From assembly GCA_015523125.1 (NCBI GenBank), contig WAKX01000032.1, forward strand, positions 59,286-123,285: a stretch of 64,000 nucleotides of DNA, given 5' to 3'. Numbering within the stretch: the first letter of the stretch is position 1; the number at the start of each line of letters is the position of its first letter. Below, piece after piece: positions 25,921-33,803 of this stretch. The position numbers and the translations under genes are program-made. Source of the DNA: DHVE2 group archaeon (GTDB taxonomy: Archaea; Thermoplasmatota; Thermoplasmata; Thermoplasmatales; Aciduliprofundaceae). The notes beneath the pieces are model-generated. The model saw nothing but the letters and a program-made list of their open reading frames with translations. It was not told the origin of the DNA and did no database searches.

Positions 25921-26291
25921 TCTCGCTTCTTCTCTTCCAGCCTCTCCTCGTACACGGGCCCCAGCTTGTACGCAATTTCCTCTAAATCTCTGAGATTCTG
26001 GACAAACTTCTTTTTGCTGTCTGAATTAATGTACTCCTCGAACTCCCTCTTTTTTCGGATTGTGTCGAAGGAGTACCATCCACCTACGAATAGAAGTATT
26101 AAACCCAATGTTAAGAACCACCAGTTCCACGCCCCCGCCCATGCGGTGAGGTACTCGAATGTGTCGTTTTTCTCTATGAATTCCGAGCGCTGGAGCACCC
26201 AGTAGCCACCGGTTATGGTCCAATATAACCCCGCGCCGAATAAAATAATGCTTATTGGAAGTATAAACGGCCTGATTTTTCTCCACGACAT
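25902..26291 (-). CDS. Small membrane protein with cytoplasmic helical tail
   Basis: 129 residues. Two membrane helices (ILPISIILFGAGLYWTITGGYW and WWFLTLGLILLFVGGWYSF) are separated by a short loop. The charged C-terminal helix of about 50 residues (KKKFVQNLRDLEEIAYKLG ... EEKKREWKVKH) looks able to form a coiled coil. Function unknown. It is promoter-proximal to the phospholipase D gene, which starts inside its end, so the two may work together. AATATATGAAAC just upstream (about 26308-26318) is TATA-like. Confidence 0.65.
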   Translation of the reverse strand: MSWRKIRPFILPISIILFGAGLYWTITGGYWVLQRSEFIEKNDTFEYLTAWAGAWNWWFLTLGLILLFVGGWYSFDTIRKKREFEEYINSDSKKKFVQNLRDLEEIAYKLGPVYEERLEEKKREWKVKH

Positions 26292-26369
26292 ACTGGGGTA
26301 TTTGCTTGTTTCATATATTATTTTCGTTTAAAAACAAAAACTTTAAAACGGGCAATCTGATTATCTCGC

Positions 26370-26801
26370 ATGCCGGAACTGGAAAAAAAGTACGAGGTCA
26401 TGGATCACACCGCGGACATCGGCATAATCGCCTACGGTAAGAGAGTGGAGGAGATTTTTGAAAATACCGCCTACGGAATGTTCGACACCATGGTGGATTT
26501 AAAAGATGTTTATCCCATCGGGAAATATAGGGTTAAGGTGGAATCGCCCACCCTCGACGACTTGCTCGTTGATTATCTCTCCGAATTGCTGTACGTGTAC
26601 AGCGTGGAGTTTTTCGTCATGTGTGATTTCAACGTTATAATTCACGAGAAAGATGATGGATACGTACTTTCAGGCGTGGCACTGGGTGAGCCCCTTAACA
26701 AAGAAAAGCATAAAATAAAGGTGGAGATAAAGGCAGTCACATATCATGAGCTGGAAATAAATTTAAAAAAAGGGTACGCGAAGGTTCTCTTCGACATCTA
26801 A
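26370..26801 (+). CDS. Archease
   Basis: 143 residues, normal length. It activates the RNA ligase RtcB in tRNA splicing and RNA repair. The signature YEVMDHTADIGIIAYG at the N-terminus holds the metal-binding Asp and His; LDDLLVDYLSELLYVYSVE and the C-terminal KAVTYHELEI and AKVLFDI complete it. CTTTAAAA at about 26341-26348 is 25 bp before the ATG. RtcB is not in the window. Its stop abuts the stop of the KaiC-like gene. Confidence 0.94.
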   Translation: MPELEKKYEVMDHTADIGIIAYGKRVEEIFENTAYGMFDTMVDLKDVYPIGKYRVKVESPTLDDLLVDYLSELLYVYSVEFFVMCDFNVIIHEKDDGYVLSGVALGEPLNKEKHKIKVEIKAVTYHELEINLKKGYAKVLFDI

Positions 26802-27503
26802 CTATTCAAAAATTGGCCCCAGGATATTCAACTGTCCATTTTTGAATTCAAAGGCGAACTTCTCCATGCTGTGCTCCGAGGTGCGCATCTTCTCAACCTG
26901 TAAATAGCGCACGAGCCTCCCGCGGGAGCGATCCACGCCAAGGTGTATTATTCCGTCAACCAGAAATCCCTCGTTGCCTATGTACGATACTCCTCCACCC
27001 AATTGTTCTTCCATTATGATAAAAGAATAGAGATTGTAACCGCGGAGCATTCGCATAAAGTAGAACATCTTTTCCCGTAGGTTAGTGGTATCGGGCATCA
27101 GAGAGTAAAGCGCACCCAGAGAGTCGAGTGTGAAGAACGAGAACTTGTCCTTCATCTCTTCGGTGAAGTGCATAAGCATCTTCTCAATTAGCGAGAGATA
27201 ATCAACCATCTCCTGCTCCTCCAAAAGAAGATCCATCTCTCTAAGGTCGCTTATGTCCGAGACCTGCATGTTCCTCGTGAGCTTGATACCCAGGCTCTCC
27301 ATGTTTGCGAGGTGACTATCCACAGATTCCTCCAAAGTGGTATAAAGGCCGAATTCTCCGGCTTTGCTGAGATAATTCGTCATGACTGTGTAAGCGAAGG
27401 TTGTTTTCATGGAGCCGGGTGGGCCAACGATCAAGATAACTTTTGGTTTGTCCACGTCCTTCATAAATATTTTCTCGAGTCCGGGCACAGCGTGAAAGAG
27501 CAT
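26802..27503 (-). CDS. KaiC-like RecA-superfamily ATPase
   Basis: 233 residues. Walker A GPPGSMKTT lies near residue 27, YTTLEESVDSHLANMESLGI follows, and the Walker B-type strand is FSFFTLDSLGALYSL, then FIIMEEQLGGGVSYIGNEGFLVDGIIHL. Single-domain KaiC/RadA-like ATPases are numerous in archaea and often regulatory; some pair with signalling or motility proteins. The substrate is unknown. AGTATTAAAT at about 27521-27530 precedes the ATG by some 22 bp. It is divergent from tgtA and convergent with archease. Confidence 0.82.
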   Translation of the reverse strand: MLFHAVPGLEKIFMKDVDKPKVILIVGPPGSMKTTFAYTVMTNYLSKAGEFGLYTTLEESVDSHLANMESLGIKLTRNMQVSDISDLREMDLLLEEQEMVDYLSLIEKMLMHFTEEMKDKFSFFTLDSLGALYSLMPDTTNLREKMFYFMRMLRGYNLYSFIIMEEQLGGGVSYIGNEGFLVDGIIHLGVDRSRGRLVRYLQVEKMRTSEHSMEKFAFEFKNGQLNILGPIFE

Positions 27504-27587
27504 AAAACAATATAGAAATCCATGATTTAATACTTTTCCCCTGCTTACTGGGGATGTGCATGGCTCTCAAAGAAAGGATAACTTACG

Positions 27588-27595
27588 CTTAAATA
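27588..27595 (+). promoter_or_regulatory. TATA box of tgtA
   Basis: CTTAAATA, centre about 25 bp before the ATG at 27616, so the mRNA is probably leaderless; the in-frame ATG at 27595 is too close. Confidence 0.5.
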
Positions 27596-27615
27596 TGCCA
27601 TGCACATGCTGCCTC

Positions 27616-29415
27616 ATGGAACTCAAATCGAGAGACGGCCTGGCGAGAATTTGCAAGTTCAAAGGCGTGGAGACCCCTGCGCTCATGCCCGTGGTTAATC
27701 CGAACCTTATTGTTATTTCCCCTGCAGAGATGAGGGAAAGATTCGGAGTTCAGGCAATTATAACCAATTCCTACATCATCTGGAAAAATAGGAAACTAAG
27801 GGAAAAGGCTCTAAAAGAAGGATTGCACTCAATGCTCGATTTCCCCGGGTTGATAATGACGGACAGCGGCACGTTCCAGCAGCATGTTTACGGAGATGTG
27901 GAAGTTAATTATCTGGAAATTGTGAAATTCCAGAGGGATATCGGTTCGGACATAGGCACCATTTTGGACATATTCACCGAGCCGCATCACACTCACGATG
28001 AGGTAAAAAAGGCCATCGATGAAACGGCAAAGCGAGGAAAAGAATCTCTTGAAATCAAAGGAGATATGCTATTGGCGGGCGTGATTCAGGGCTCCATTTA
28101 TCCGGATTTGAGAGAGTACTCAGCCAAGGTGATGAATCAACTTGGATTTGATTATTTCCCGATTGGGGGAGTTGTGCCCCTGATGGAATCTTACAGGTAC
28201 GGCGATGTGGTTCGCTCCGTAATCCATTCAAAGATGATTCTGGACCCTTCCAAGCCAGTGCATCTGTTCGGAGCCGGGCACCCCATGTTCTTTCCCTTTG
28301 CCGTTCTTCTCGGGATAGATTTCTTCGATTCCGCCGCTTACATCAAATACGCCAGAGACGATCGCATTCTTTTTCCCGATGGAACCCGGCACCTTAAAGA
28401 TGTGAAGTATCCTCCTTTCTTTTCGCCGATCTTCGACAGATATGAGATAAACGAGATAAAAGAAATGAAAAAGGAAGAGCGCACAAGGGTTCTGGCAGAG
28501 CACAATCTCTACATGAGCTTGGAAGAAATAAAGAGAATAAAGGAGGCAATCCACGAGGGGCGCATGTGGGAATACGCGGAAATCAGGGCAAGGGAGCATC
28601 CCAGACTGTTAGAGGCATATAGGGAAATTTTGAAGTATGGAAAATGGCTGGAAGAATACGAGAACATAAGCAAGAAATCGGCATTTTTCTACACAGGCGA
28701 AGAGAGCTTGAAGAGACCAATCGTGCTGAGATTGAAATCCAGAGCGAGAAAGTTATCGCTGCATCGTTCGGTAATTCGGTTGAAGAGGCCGTGGAGCAGG
28801 GAGAGAGAAATGATACCCGATGCAGAAGTGGACACTCCCTTCGGAAAAATACCTGTGGAATTAGAGGATATATATCCAGTGGCACAGTCGGAATTTCCCT
28901 TTGAGGAAGAGGATGAAATCCCGGAGAATGTGGAGTACGTGAAAAAAGAAGAATACGAAATCCGAAAAATCAAAATGATAGCGGACTACCAATTCGGCAG
29001 GGGCGCCGGAATTGCGCTGTTCTCCGGAGAAGTACAATTAATAAAATCAAAAAACACTGGGAAGATAAGGAATGTAATTGTGGATGGAAAGCACGTGGCC
29101 TCCATGCGCGCCGAGGACGGTTTCTTCTCGCTTAGAATCGAAGGGGCCAAAAGATTGCATTCACACATCCCGTATCCAAGATTAAGGGTAGTTGTTACCG
29201 ACGACTCCGCTGAATTCAATAAGGTAGGAAAGAATGTGTTTGCGAAGTTCGTGATCGACACAGACCCGGAGATAAGACCCGGTGACGAGGTGCTGATCGT
29301 TAATAAAAACGACGAGCTTCTGGCCGTGGGCAAAACCCTAATGAATCGATTTGAAATGCTGCACTTCTCCGAGGGAATGTGCGTAAAAGTCAGGGAAGGT
29401 GTGGAAAAAAATTAA
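27616..29415 (+). CDS. tgtA: tRNA-guanine(15) transglycosylase (archaeosine pathway)
   Basis: 599 residues. It exchanges guanine-15 of tRNA for preQ0 as the first step to archaeosine. The barrel opens SRDGLARICKFKGVETPALMP; the catalytic Asp83 lies in IMTDSGTFQQHVYGDVE, and GVIQGS and GGVVPLMESYRYGDVV follow. C-terminal domains include a PUA domain (RPGDEVLIVNKNDELLAVGKT). The zinc site is degenerate: where family members have CxCPxC, this protein has FFSPIF (residues 268-273), although the later His in VLAEHNLYMS is kept. It may fold without zinc. The start is fixed by the TATA box and by the family's ELKSRDGLAR opening. Confidence 0.93.
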   Translation: MELKSRDGLARICKFKGVETPALMPVVNPNLIVISPAEMRERFGVQAIITNSYIIWKNRKLREKALKEGLHSMLDFPGLIMTDSGTFQQHVYGDVEVNYLEIVKFQRDIGSDIGTILDIFTEPHHTHDEVKKAIDETAKRGKESLEIKGDMLLAGVIQGSIYPDLREYSAKVMNQLGFDYFPIGGVVPLMESYRYGDVVRSVIHSKMILDPSKPVHLFGAGHPMFFPFAVLLGIDFFDSAAYIKYARDDRILFPDGTRHLKDVKYPPFFSPIFDRYEINEIKEMKKEERTRVLAEHNLYMSLEEIKRIKEAIHEGRMWEYAEIRAREHPRLLEAYREILKYGKWLEEYENISKKSAFFYTGEESLKRPIVLRLKSRARKLSLHRSVIRLKRPWSREREMIPDAEVDTPFGKIPVELEDIYPVAQSEFPFEEEDEIPENVEYVKKEEYEIRKIKMIADYQFGRGAGIALFSGEVQLIKSKNTGKIRNVIVDGKHVASMRAEDGFFSLRIEGAKRLHSHIPYPRLRVVVTDDSAEFNKVGKNVFAKFVIDTDPEIRPGDEVLIVNKNDELLAVGKTLMNRFEMLHFSEGMCVKVREGVEKN

Positions 29416-30359
29416 AAATTCAATTTTCTTTTCAAATTTTCAATCATGTCCTTTACCATGGCGGGCATATCATAATCCGGTTTCCAGCCCCATTCTTTAC
29501 GCGCTGCGGAATCGTCTATGGTACGGGGCCACGAATCCGCTATTTTTTGGCGGTAATCAGGCTTGTATTCCACCTCGAAATCCACGTATTTCCTTATCTC
29601 TTCCACCAGCTCCTTGGGAGAGAAACTCATGGCGGCGATGTTGAAATCAGCCCTGTGTATGAGATTCTCGGCGGGAGCATCCGCTAACATGGTTATGGCC
29701 TTAATTGCGTCTGGCATGTACATCATTGGCAAAGTGGCATCTTCCCTCAAAAAGCACGTGTATTTCTCCCCGCGAATCGCATAGTAGAATATCTCCACCG
29801 CATAATCCGTGGTACCTCCACCAGGAGGCGCCTTCCAACTTATTATTCCAGGGTAGCGAACTCCTCGAACGTCCAATCCGTATTTTTCCCAATAATATAA
29901 TGCGAGAAGCTCTCCGGTTACCTTGCTCACCCCGTACATCGTTCTGGGTTTGAGAATTGTATCGTTTGGAGTGTTGTCCTTGGGCGTCTCGGGGCCGAAA
30001 GCTGCGATTGAACTGGGAACCATTATTCTCTCCACGCCCTTCTTGCGACCTGCCTCTAATATATTGAACATCCCCACGATATTCACATGGAACGCCAGCT
30101 GGGGGTTCTGCTCGCCCTTAGCGGAAAGAATTGCGGCGAGGTGATAAATGGTATCGATATCTTCCTCCTTCAAAATTTTCAATATGTCCTCTTCTTTTCT
30201 CACGTCCAATTTAACGAACGGTCCAACATCATCAGTTGGTTCTCTTATATCTGCGACAATCACATTTTCTTTTCCGTACTTATCTCTTAGGAATGGAACG
30301 AGCTCAGAGCCAATCTGTCCGAGGCCACCGGTCACAAGAATTCTTCTCATAGTATTCAC
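29412..30359 (-). CDS. SDR-type L-threonine 3-dehydrogenase (NAD-dependent epimerase-like)
   Basis: 315 residues. The Rossmann motif is TGGLGQIGSELV near residue 10, the catalytic Ser lies in VPSSIAAFGP, and Tyr/Lys in TMYGVSKVTGELL. The stretch RYPGIISWKAPPGGGTTDYAVEIFY is typical of extended-SDR threonine dehydrogenases, known from Thermoplasma and bacteria, which make 2-amino-3-ketobutyrate for glycine formation. A nucleotide-sugar epimerase is less likely. The start is either the GTG at 30359 (27 bp from a TATA box at about 30382-30389) or the ATG at 30350 (preceded by GGTGA). The stop overlaps the tgtA end by 4 nt. Confidence 0.85.
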   Translation of the reverse strand: MNTMRRILVTGGLGQIGSELVPFLRDKYGKENVIVADIREPTDDVGPFVKLDVRKEEDILKILKEEDIDTIYHLAAILSAKGEQNPQLAFHVNIVGMFNILEAGRKKGVERIMVPSSIAAFGPETPKDNTPNDTILKPRTMYGVSKVTGELLALYYWEKYGLDVRGVRYPGIISWKAPPGGGTTDYAVEIFYYAIRGEKYTCFLREDATLPMMYMPDAIKAITMLADAPAENLIHRADFNIAAMSFSPKELVEEIRKYVDFEVEYKPDYRQKIADSWPRTIDDSAARKEWGWKPDYDMPAMVKDMIENLKRKLNF

Positions 30360-30435
30360 CGGAGGAGCATGTACTTTAGAGTTTTAAATTTTCTCATTGC
30401 AAAAAGATTTTTAATTTTCCTTCTTTTTCAGAACT

Positions 30436-30690
30436 ATGGAAATCAAAGAGGCACAAAAATTCATAGATGAGGTTTACGGAGAAATGGACAGAAAAAGAGG
30501 AATCCACGGGGATCTGGTGTGGTTAGGCGAGGAAGTGGGGGAGCTTTTCAAAGCTGTCCGAGAGAACAAGGGAATAGAAGAAGAGATCGCTGATGTGTTC
30601 GCATGGCTTCTCTCAGTTGCTAATGTTTTAGGAATAGATGTGGAAGATGCATTCAAAGAGAAATACATCAGGAAAGGTCCTCCAATGTAA
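30436..30690 (+). CDS. MazG-like nucleotide pyrophosphohydrolase
   Basis: 84 residues, a single MazG domain. The metal motif is EEVGELFKAV followed by EEEIADVFAWLLSVAN, that is ExxE then ExxD. It should hydrolyse (d)NTPs to monophosphates, a house-cleaning role. GATTTTTAATTTT at about 30407-30419 lies about 23 bp before the ATG. Its last 23 nt overlap the end of the convergent KaiC-like partner gene. Confidence 0.85.
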   Translation: MEIKEAQKFIDEVYGEMDRKRGIHGDLVWLGEEVGELFKAVRENKGIEEEIADVFAWLLSVANVLGIDVEDAFKEKYIRKGPPM

Positions 30691-31243
30691 CATTTCTCAT
30701 ATCGATCACATCGTCCACGAAGGTCGTCGCTTGGCTGAACTCAACGTCCTGCAATTCTTTGTCGAGAACGAATATTATTCCTACGAGCCCGTAGAGCCTT
30801 ATTTCGTTGGTAATCATCCTCAAAAAGCGTATGAACGATTGGTACGAGTTGTACGCCAATAGCGTACTTATTGATTCGATATACACAAAATTCTGCTCCC
30901 CGGATAGAACTTTAAGGGCATGCTTCAACGTTCCCTCCAATAGCACTAAGTTTGGAGAATCCAAGTAAATAACTTTGCCGGTGGTTTCCACGGGCTTTAT
31001 GGAGGATGTGATGCAATCGATGAAAAAAATCTTCGATGGATCAGCGCCTCTCTTTTTTATTTCTCTTTCTACTGTTATATGTGGAATGTTGAGGGCAAGG
31101 TACAATCCCTCTGTTTTCGGTATTTTTAGCAGCTTGCTCACCAGATAATATCCCAACTTTGCCCTCACGTGGGGCTGGGTGAGGAGCATAACAACCTTTG
31201 AGTCGTCGATTATGTCCCCAATTATTTTGTCCACGTCCGTCAT
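30668..31243 (-). CDS. KaiC-fold protein lacking the P-loop
   Basis: 191 residues. The order of strands and helices (GLYLALNIPHITVEREIKKRGADPSKIFFIDC, then FVYIESISTLLAY, then GIIFVLDKEL) follows KaiC-like ATPases. Where Walker A should be it reads MLLTQPHVRAKLGYY, with no GxxxxGK(S/T). It is therefore probably a non-hydrolysing partner. Its ATG overlaps the stop of the intact KaiC-like gene by 4 nt, so the two are made together and may form a heteromer (inference). Confidence 0.65.
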   Translation of the reverse strand: MTDVDKIIGDIIDDSKVVMLLTQPHVRAKLGYYLVSKLLKIPKTEGLYLALNIPHITVEREIKKRGADPSKIFFIDCITSSIKPVETTGKVIYLDSPNLVLLEGTLKHALKVLSGEQNFVYIESISTLLAYNSYQSFIRFLRMITNEIRLYGLVGIIFVLDKELQDVEFSQATTFVDDVIDMRNVTLEDLS

Positions 31244-31935
31244 AGGCTAATTCCCTCTTCGGTGATGTGGAAAGGCATCCAGTAAGTAGGATGGTTAACT
31301 CCGTACCTCTTCATTATCTTTAGTGCCCTCATGTACATGTTCTTCGATTCGATATAATCCATGAGTATCGTTGCTTCGGTGAAATTGCGCATTTCTCCGC
31401 CAGATGTTTCTTCACCGATGTCGATTTCTTCTATCAATATGGTTGAAATCTTCTGCATGGTGAAATATCTAATCCATCTAGCAGCTATGTAGCGAAACAT
31501 CGATTTGTCCCCGATTATTTTTTCGATTGTGGTTAAGCTATCTATCACTCCTCTATGCACGGGTATATTAAGGTTCAGCTTTTCATCCACAATGTCCGGA
31601 AGAACTTTGTGAAACAACTTATACTGCTTCTCCACTGTGAAAGGGATAAGATCCCTTGGCTCTATGATCATATCGTACCATCTTATCTTGTCAGCCACAT
31701 CTTTCAAAAATGGCATTTCCCCGTAGTAATATTTCACCCTTTCCACAGGAACGGTCGTTGAGATGTACACCACGTTTTGGCCTCTCCGCGCGCCCTCTGC
31801 GAGCCACTGCAACGAAAGCAATGTTTTCCCCACGCCAGTTGGACCAACTATCAACGATATGCCCGAGGCGGGAAAGCCACCGCCCAGCGCTTCATCCAAT
31901 TTTTTAATTCCAGAAGGTTCGGCTTTTTGTGTCAT
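31240..31935 (-). CDS. KaiC-like RecA-superfamily ATPase
   Basis: 231 residues. It starts with IKKLDEALGGGFPASGISLIVG, Walker A GPTGVGKTLLS, then QWLAEGARRGQNVVYISTT; a Walker B-like strand RGVIDSLTTIEK and a late STILIEEIDIGEE follow. These are typical of archaeal single-domain KaiC proteins. ATTTTAATA at about 31957-31965 lies 26 bp before the ATG. It forms an operon with the P-loop-less partner downstream and is divergent from the GNAT gene. Confidence 0.85.
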   Translation of the reverse strand: MTQKAEPSGIKKLDEALGGGFPASGISLIVGPTGVGKTLLSLQWLAEGARRGQNVVYISTTVPVERVKYYYGEMPFLKDVADKIRWYDMIIEPRDLIPFTVEKQYKLFHKVLPDIVDEKLNLNIPVHRGVIDSLTTIEKIIGDKSMFRYIAARWIRYFTMQKISTILIEEIDIGEETSGGEMRNFTEATILMDYIESKNMYMRALKIMKRYGVNHPTYWMPFHITEEGISL

Positions 31936-32031
31936 AGTCAGAAGAGCGAGGGAGGGATATTAAAATGTTTTTTCGTGATTATCACAAATGAAAACAAAAG
32001 GTTTATACCTGTGACCTGCATATTTATTACA

Positions 32032-32751
32032 GTGATTGTCAAAAATCAAAAACTAAGGGAGTTGGAGAAATATTGCTTGGATGACCCAATAAACAATGCC
32101 TTCGCCCTGTGGGATTTGAGAGTGGACAAAGAGAACTCAGAATTTTACATCGATTGGAAAGATGTGATACGAGGATACATGCTCATCTACCATGGCAGCG
32201 ATGTGCCCAGCATAATAATTCGGGGCGAAGAAGATTCCGTTAAAACCTTTTTGGATATGCTTTCGCTGGAGCGCGCGGTTATACATTTCCCATATAAACA
32301 TTGCGACCTGTGGAAAAACAGAAACGAAAAATATAAGATAGATGTGATGGCCGCAATTCCCAAGTACTATTTCTTCGATGATGAGGTAAAACTGATAAGA
32401 AATTCTCATTCCCTCAGTTCCCTTTTCACCAATCCGGATTACCTCGTAAATAAAGCTCTAACCTTCGGGATATACAAAGAGAATAAAGTTATAAGTGTTG
32501 CATCCGCGCTTGTGCATCTTCCGGAGGTGTGGGTCCTAGGCGCAGTGCTAACGAAGAAGGAACACAGAAATACCGGCCTCGCCACCCGCGTTGTAGGCCA
32601 TTTAATGAGTTACGCTTACGGAAAAACTGATCTTGTGGTTCTGTGGGTGAGAAGCGATAACGAGAGCGCGATTCACATTTACAAAAAATTCGGATTTGAA
32701 AAAGTGGAAGAGGATTGCTGGATAAACGTGGGTGTCAGTATCCTCCCTTAA
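32032..32751 (+). CDS. GNAT-family N-acetyltransferase
   Basis: 239 residues from GTG 32032. The C-terminal half carries the GNAT core: VWVLGAVLTKKEHRNTGLATRVVGHLMSYA (acetyl-CoA loop with RNTGLA) and the final VRSDNESAIHIYKKFGFEK. The N-terminal half (LRELEKYCLDDPINNAFALWDLR and a beta-sheet part) is a degenerate GNAT-like domain of the kind that reads substrate. Target unknown. The start is chosen because GTTTATACC at 32001-32009 lies about 27 bp upstream; no ATG is near. The stop overlaps the next, convergent gene by 4 nt. Confidence 0.8.
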   Translation: MIVKNQKLRELEKYCLDDPINNAFALWDLRVDKENSEFYIDWKDVIRGYMLIYHGSDVPSIIIRGEEDSVKTFLDMLSLERAVIHFPYKHCDLWKNRNEKYKIDVMAAIPKYYFFDDEVKLIRNSHSLSSLFTNPDYLVNKALTFGIYKENKVISVASALVHLPEVWVLGAVLTKKEHRNTGLATRVVGHLMSYAYGKTDLVVLWVRSDNESAIHIYKKFGFEKVEEDCWINVGVSILP

Positions 32752-33383
32752 AAATACGAATTCCCAGGATTGTCCATCTTCGCCGTTTCCTTGTATATTT
32801 TGTCGATTATTGACGATACCTCGTTTTTGGGCATTCCCAATTTCTTTGCTAGATAATTCTCTATCTCCTCTTTTTTCATCCCGCTCTTTCTCTTCTCGTC
32901 CACAAATGACACTATATTTTCCATGGTCAACTGAATAAGATCCTGCTCGAGCCCCAAAGATGATGCTACTTTGTAAAGTCCGTTGACCACTATCTCCATG
33001 TAATTGTTCAACACATCGTGATCCACGATTTTTGTTTCGATTTCTCCAACCAGAATAACATAGAGGTCATCTCCTATTAACCCCACCTTTATGTACGGGA
33101 GCTCGGTATTGATTTTTAGAAGATTCCTGTATATCTCCATTCTTTGCTTGGGGTCCATGCTGTCGGTGGCATAATCGATTTCCAGCATAACCGTTGTGTT
33201 GTAATCATCGATTCTAAAAACTATGGGCATCGGAAAACGAAGATGCTTTGCCACCAGAATTATCGCATCATTTTCCTTATCTTCCTCCCTTTGAACATTC
33301 CACGGCAAATCAATAATATTCTTCGCATCATCCGTACCCTCCTTAAGCCACTTCTCAATGAGATCCGCCTTCTTCGATTTCAT
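32748..33383 (-). CDS. YbjN/type III secretion chaperone-like protein
   Basis: 211 residues. The middle (MEIYRNLLKINTELPYIKVGLIGDDLYVILVGEI, then NYMEIVVNGLYKVASSLG) follows the pattern of the T3S-chaperone/YbjN fold. The N-terminal motif EKWLKEGTDDAKNIIDLPW also occurs, as SWLTEGKDDSPDIVDLPW, in the protein encoded at 45.1-45.7 kb, so the two are paralogues. A C-terminal helical domain (KKEEIENYLAKKLGMPKNEVSSIIDKIY) is present in both. Chaperone-like binding of another protein is a guess. A TATA-like GTTTTAAGT lies about 26 bp before the ATG. Confidence 0.6.
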   Translation of the reverse strand: MKSKKADLIEKWLKEGTDDAKNIIDLPWNVQREEDKENDAIILVAKHLRFPMPIVFRIDDYNTTVMLEIDYATDSMDPKQRMEIYRNLLKINTELPYIKVGLIGDDLYVILVGEIETKIVDHDVLNNYMEIVVNGLYKVASSLGLEQDLIQLTMENIVSFVDEKRKSGMKKEEIENYLAKKLGMPKNEVSSIIDKIYKETAKMDNPGNSYF

Positions 33384-33420
33384 AAGACAGTTATCGGAAA
33401 AGCACTACTTAAAACTTACT

Positions 33421-33434
33421 AAAATAAAAATAGG
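33421..33434 (-). terminator. T-rich tract after the 68-residue gene
   Basis: On the minus strand the sequence after the stop at 33453 runs into CCTATTTTTATTTT, a poly-T signal of the sort that ends archaeal transcripts. No hairpin needed. Confidence 0.4.
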
Positions 33435-33452
33435 AAAAGGGAAAGGATGGGG

Positions 33453-33659
33453 TTAAGCGAAAACTTCCACTTTAGGCGTTTCGATTCCCACCAAGTCATC
33501 GGATAATTCATACATCATGCTGAGAATTTCAGCCACTACTTCAGCTCTCTTGTCCTCCAACTCCCACATCGCAGCTTCAAGATCCGCAATGCTATGAGTC
33601 CTCATCCACTCCTTAACCTTTTTGGGCATTCTCGGCATACGGGGAAACTTATCAGCCAT
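33453..33659 (-). CDS. Small charged helical protein, probably tightly regulated
   Basis: 68 residues. The basic Pro/Met-rich N-terminus (MADKFPRMPRMPKKVKEWM) is followed by an acidic helix (IADLEAAMWELEDKRAEVVAEILSMMYELSDDL) and a short tail. No family recognised. It has the best expression signals in the window: TATA box TTTATATA, a perfect palindrome across the predicted start, GGAGGTG 6 nt before the ATG, and a T-rich terminator. This suggests an abundant, autoregulated or stress-controlled product (inference). Confidence 0.65.
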   Translation of the reverse strand: MADKFPRMPRMPKKVKEWMRTHSIADLEAAMWELEDKRAEVVAEILSMMYELSDDLVGIETPKVEVFA

Positions 33660-33682
33660 ATTTTACACCTCCTGTCATCTTA

Positions 33683-33693
33683 TTGTCAGACAA
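33683..33693. promoter_or_regulatory. Operator-like palindrome at the predicted transcription start
   Basis: TTGTCAGACAA is a perfect 5+1+5 palindrome centred at 33688, where the TATA box at 33710-33717 predicts initiation. A further half-site GACAA lies at 33700-33704, between TATA box and palindrome. A bound repressor here would block RNA polymerase. Confidence 0.5.
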
Positions 33694-33709
33694 CTATACG
33701 ACAACAAGG

Positions 33710-33717
33710 TATATAAA
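33710..33717 (-). promoter_or_regulatory. TATA box of the 68-residue gene
   Basis: TTTATATA on the minus strand, about 25 bp from 33688, giving a leader of some 29 nt with a full GGAGGTG ribosome site at 33666-33672. Confidence 0.6.
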
Positions 33718-33803
33718 GGTTTCGCGTAAAATTACCAATTGAATGGATAATCTGAAAAACGGGGAATTTAGAAAAAATAGCATGCCTCAAGATCTAGATA
33801 ATT

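Noticed and set aside
29412..30359. UDP-glucose 4-epimerase
   Set aside because: The fold is the same, but the stretch RYPGIISWKAPPGGGTTDYAVEI is typical of SDR threonine dehydrogenases.
31777..32031. N-terminal extension of the GNAT protein
   Set aside because: The extension lies antisense to the KaiC-like gene and its promoter; its composition is not protein-like. The TATA box at 32001-32009 points to the GTG at 32032.
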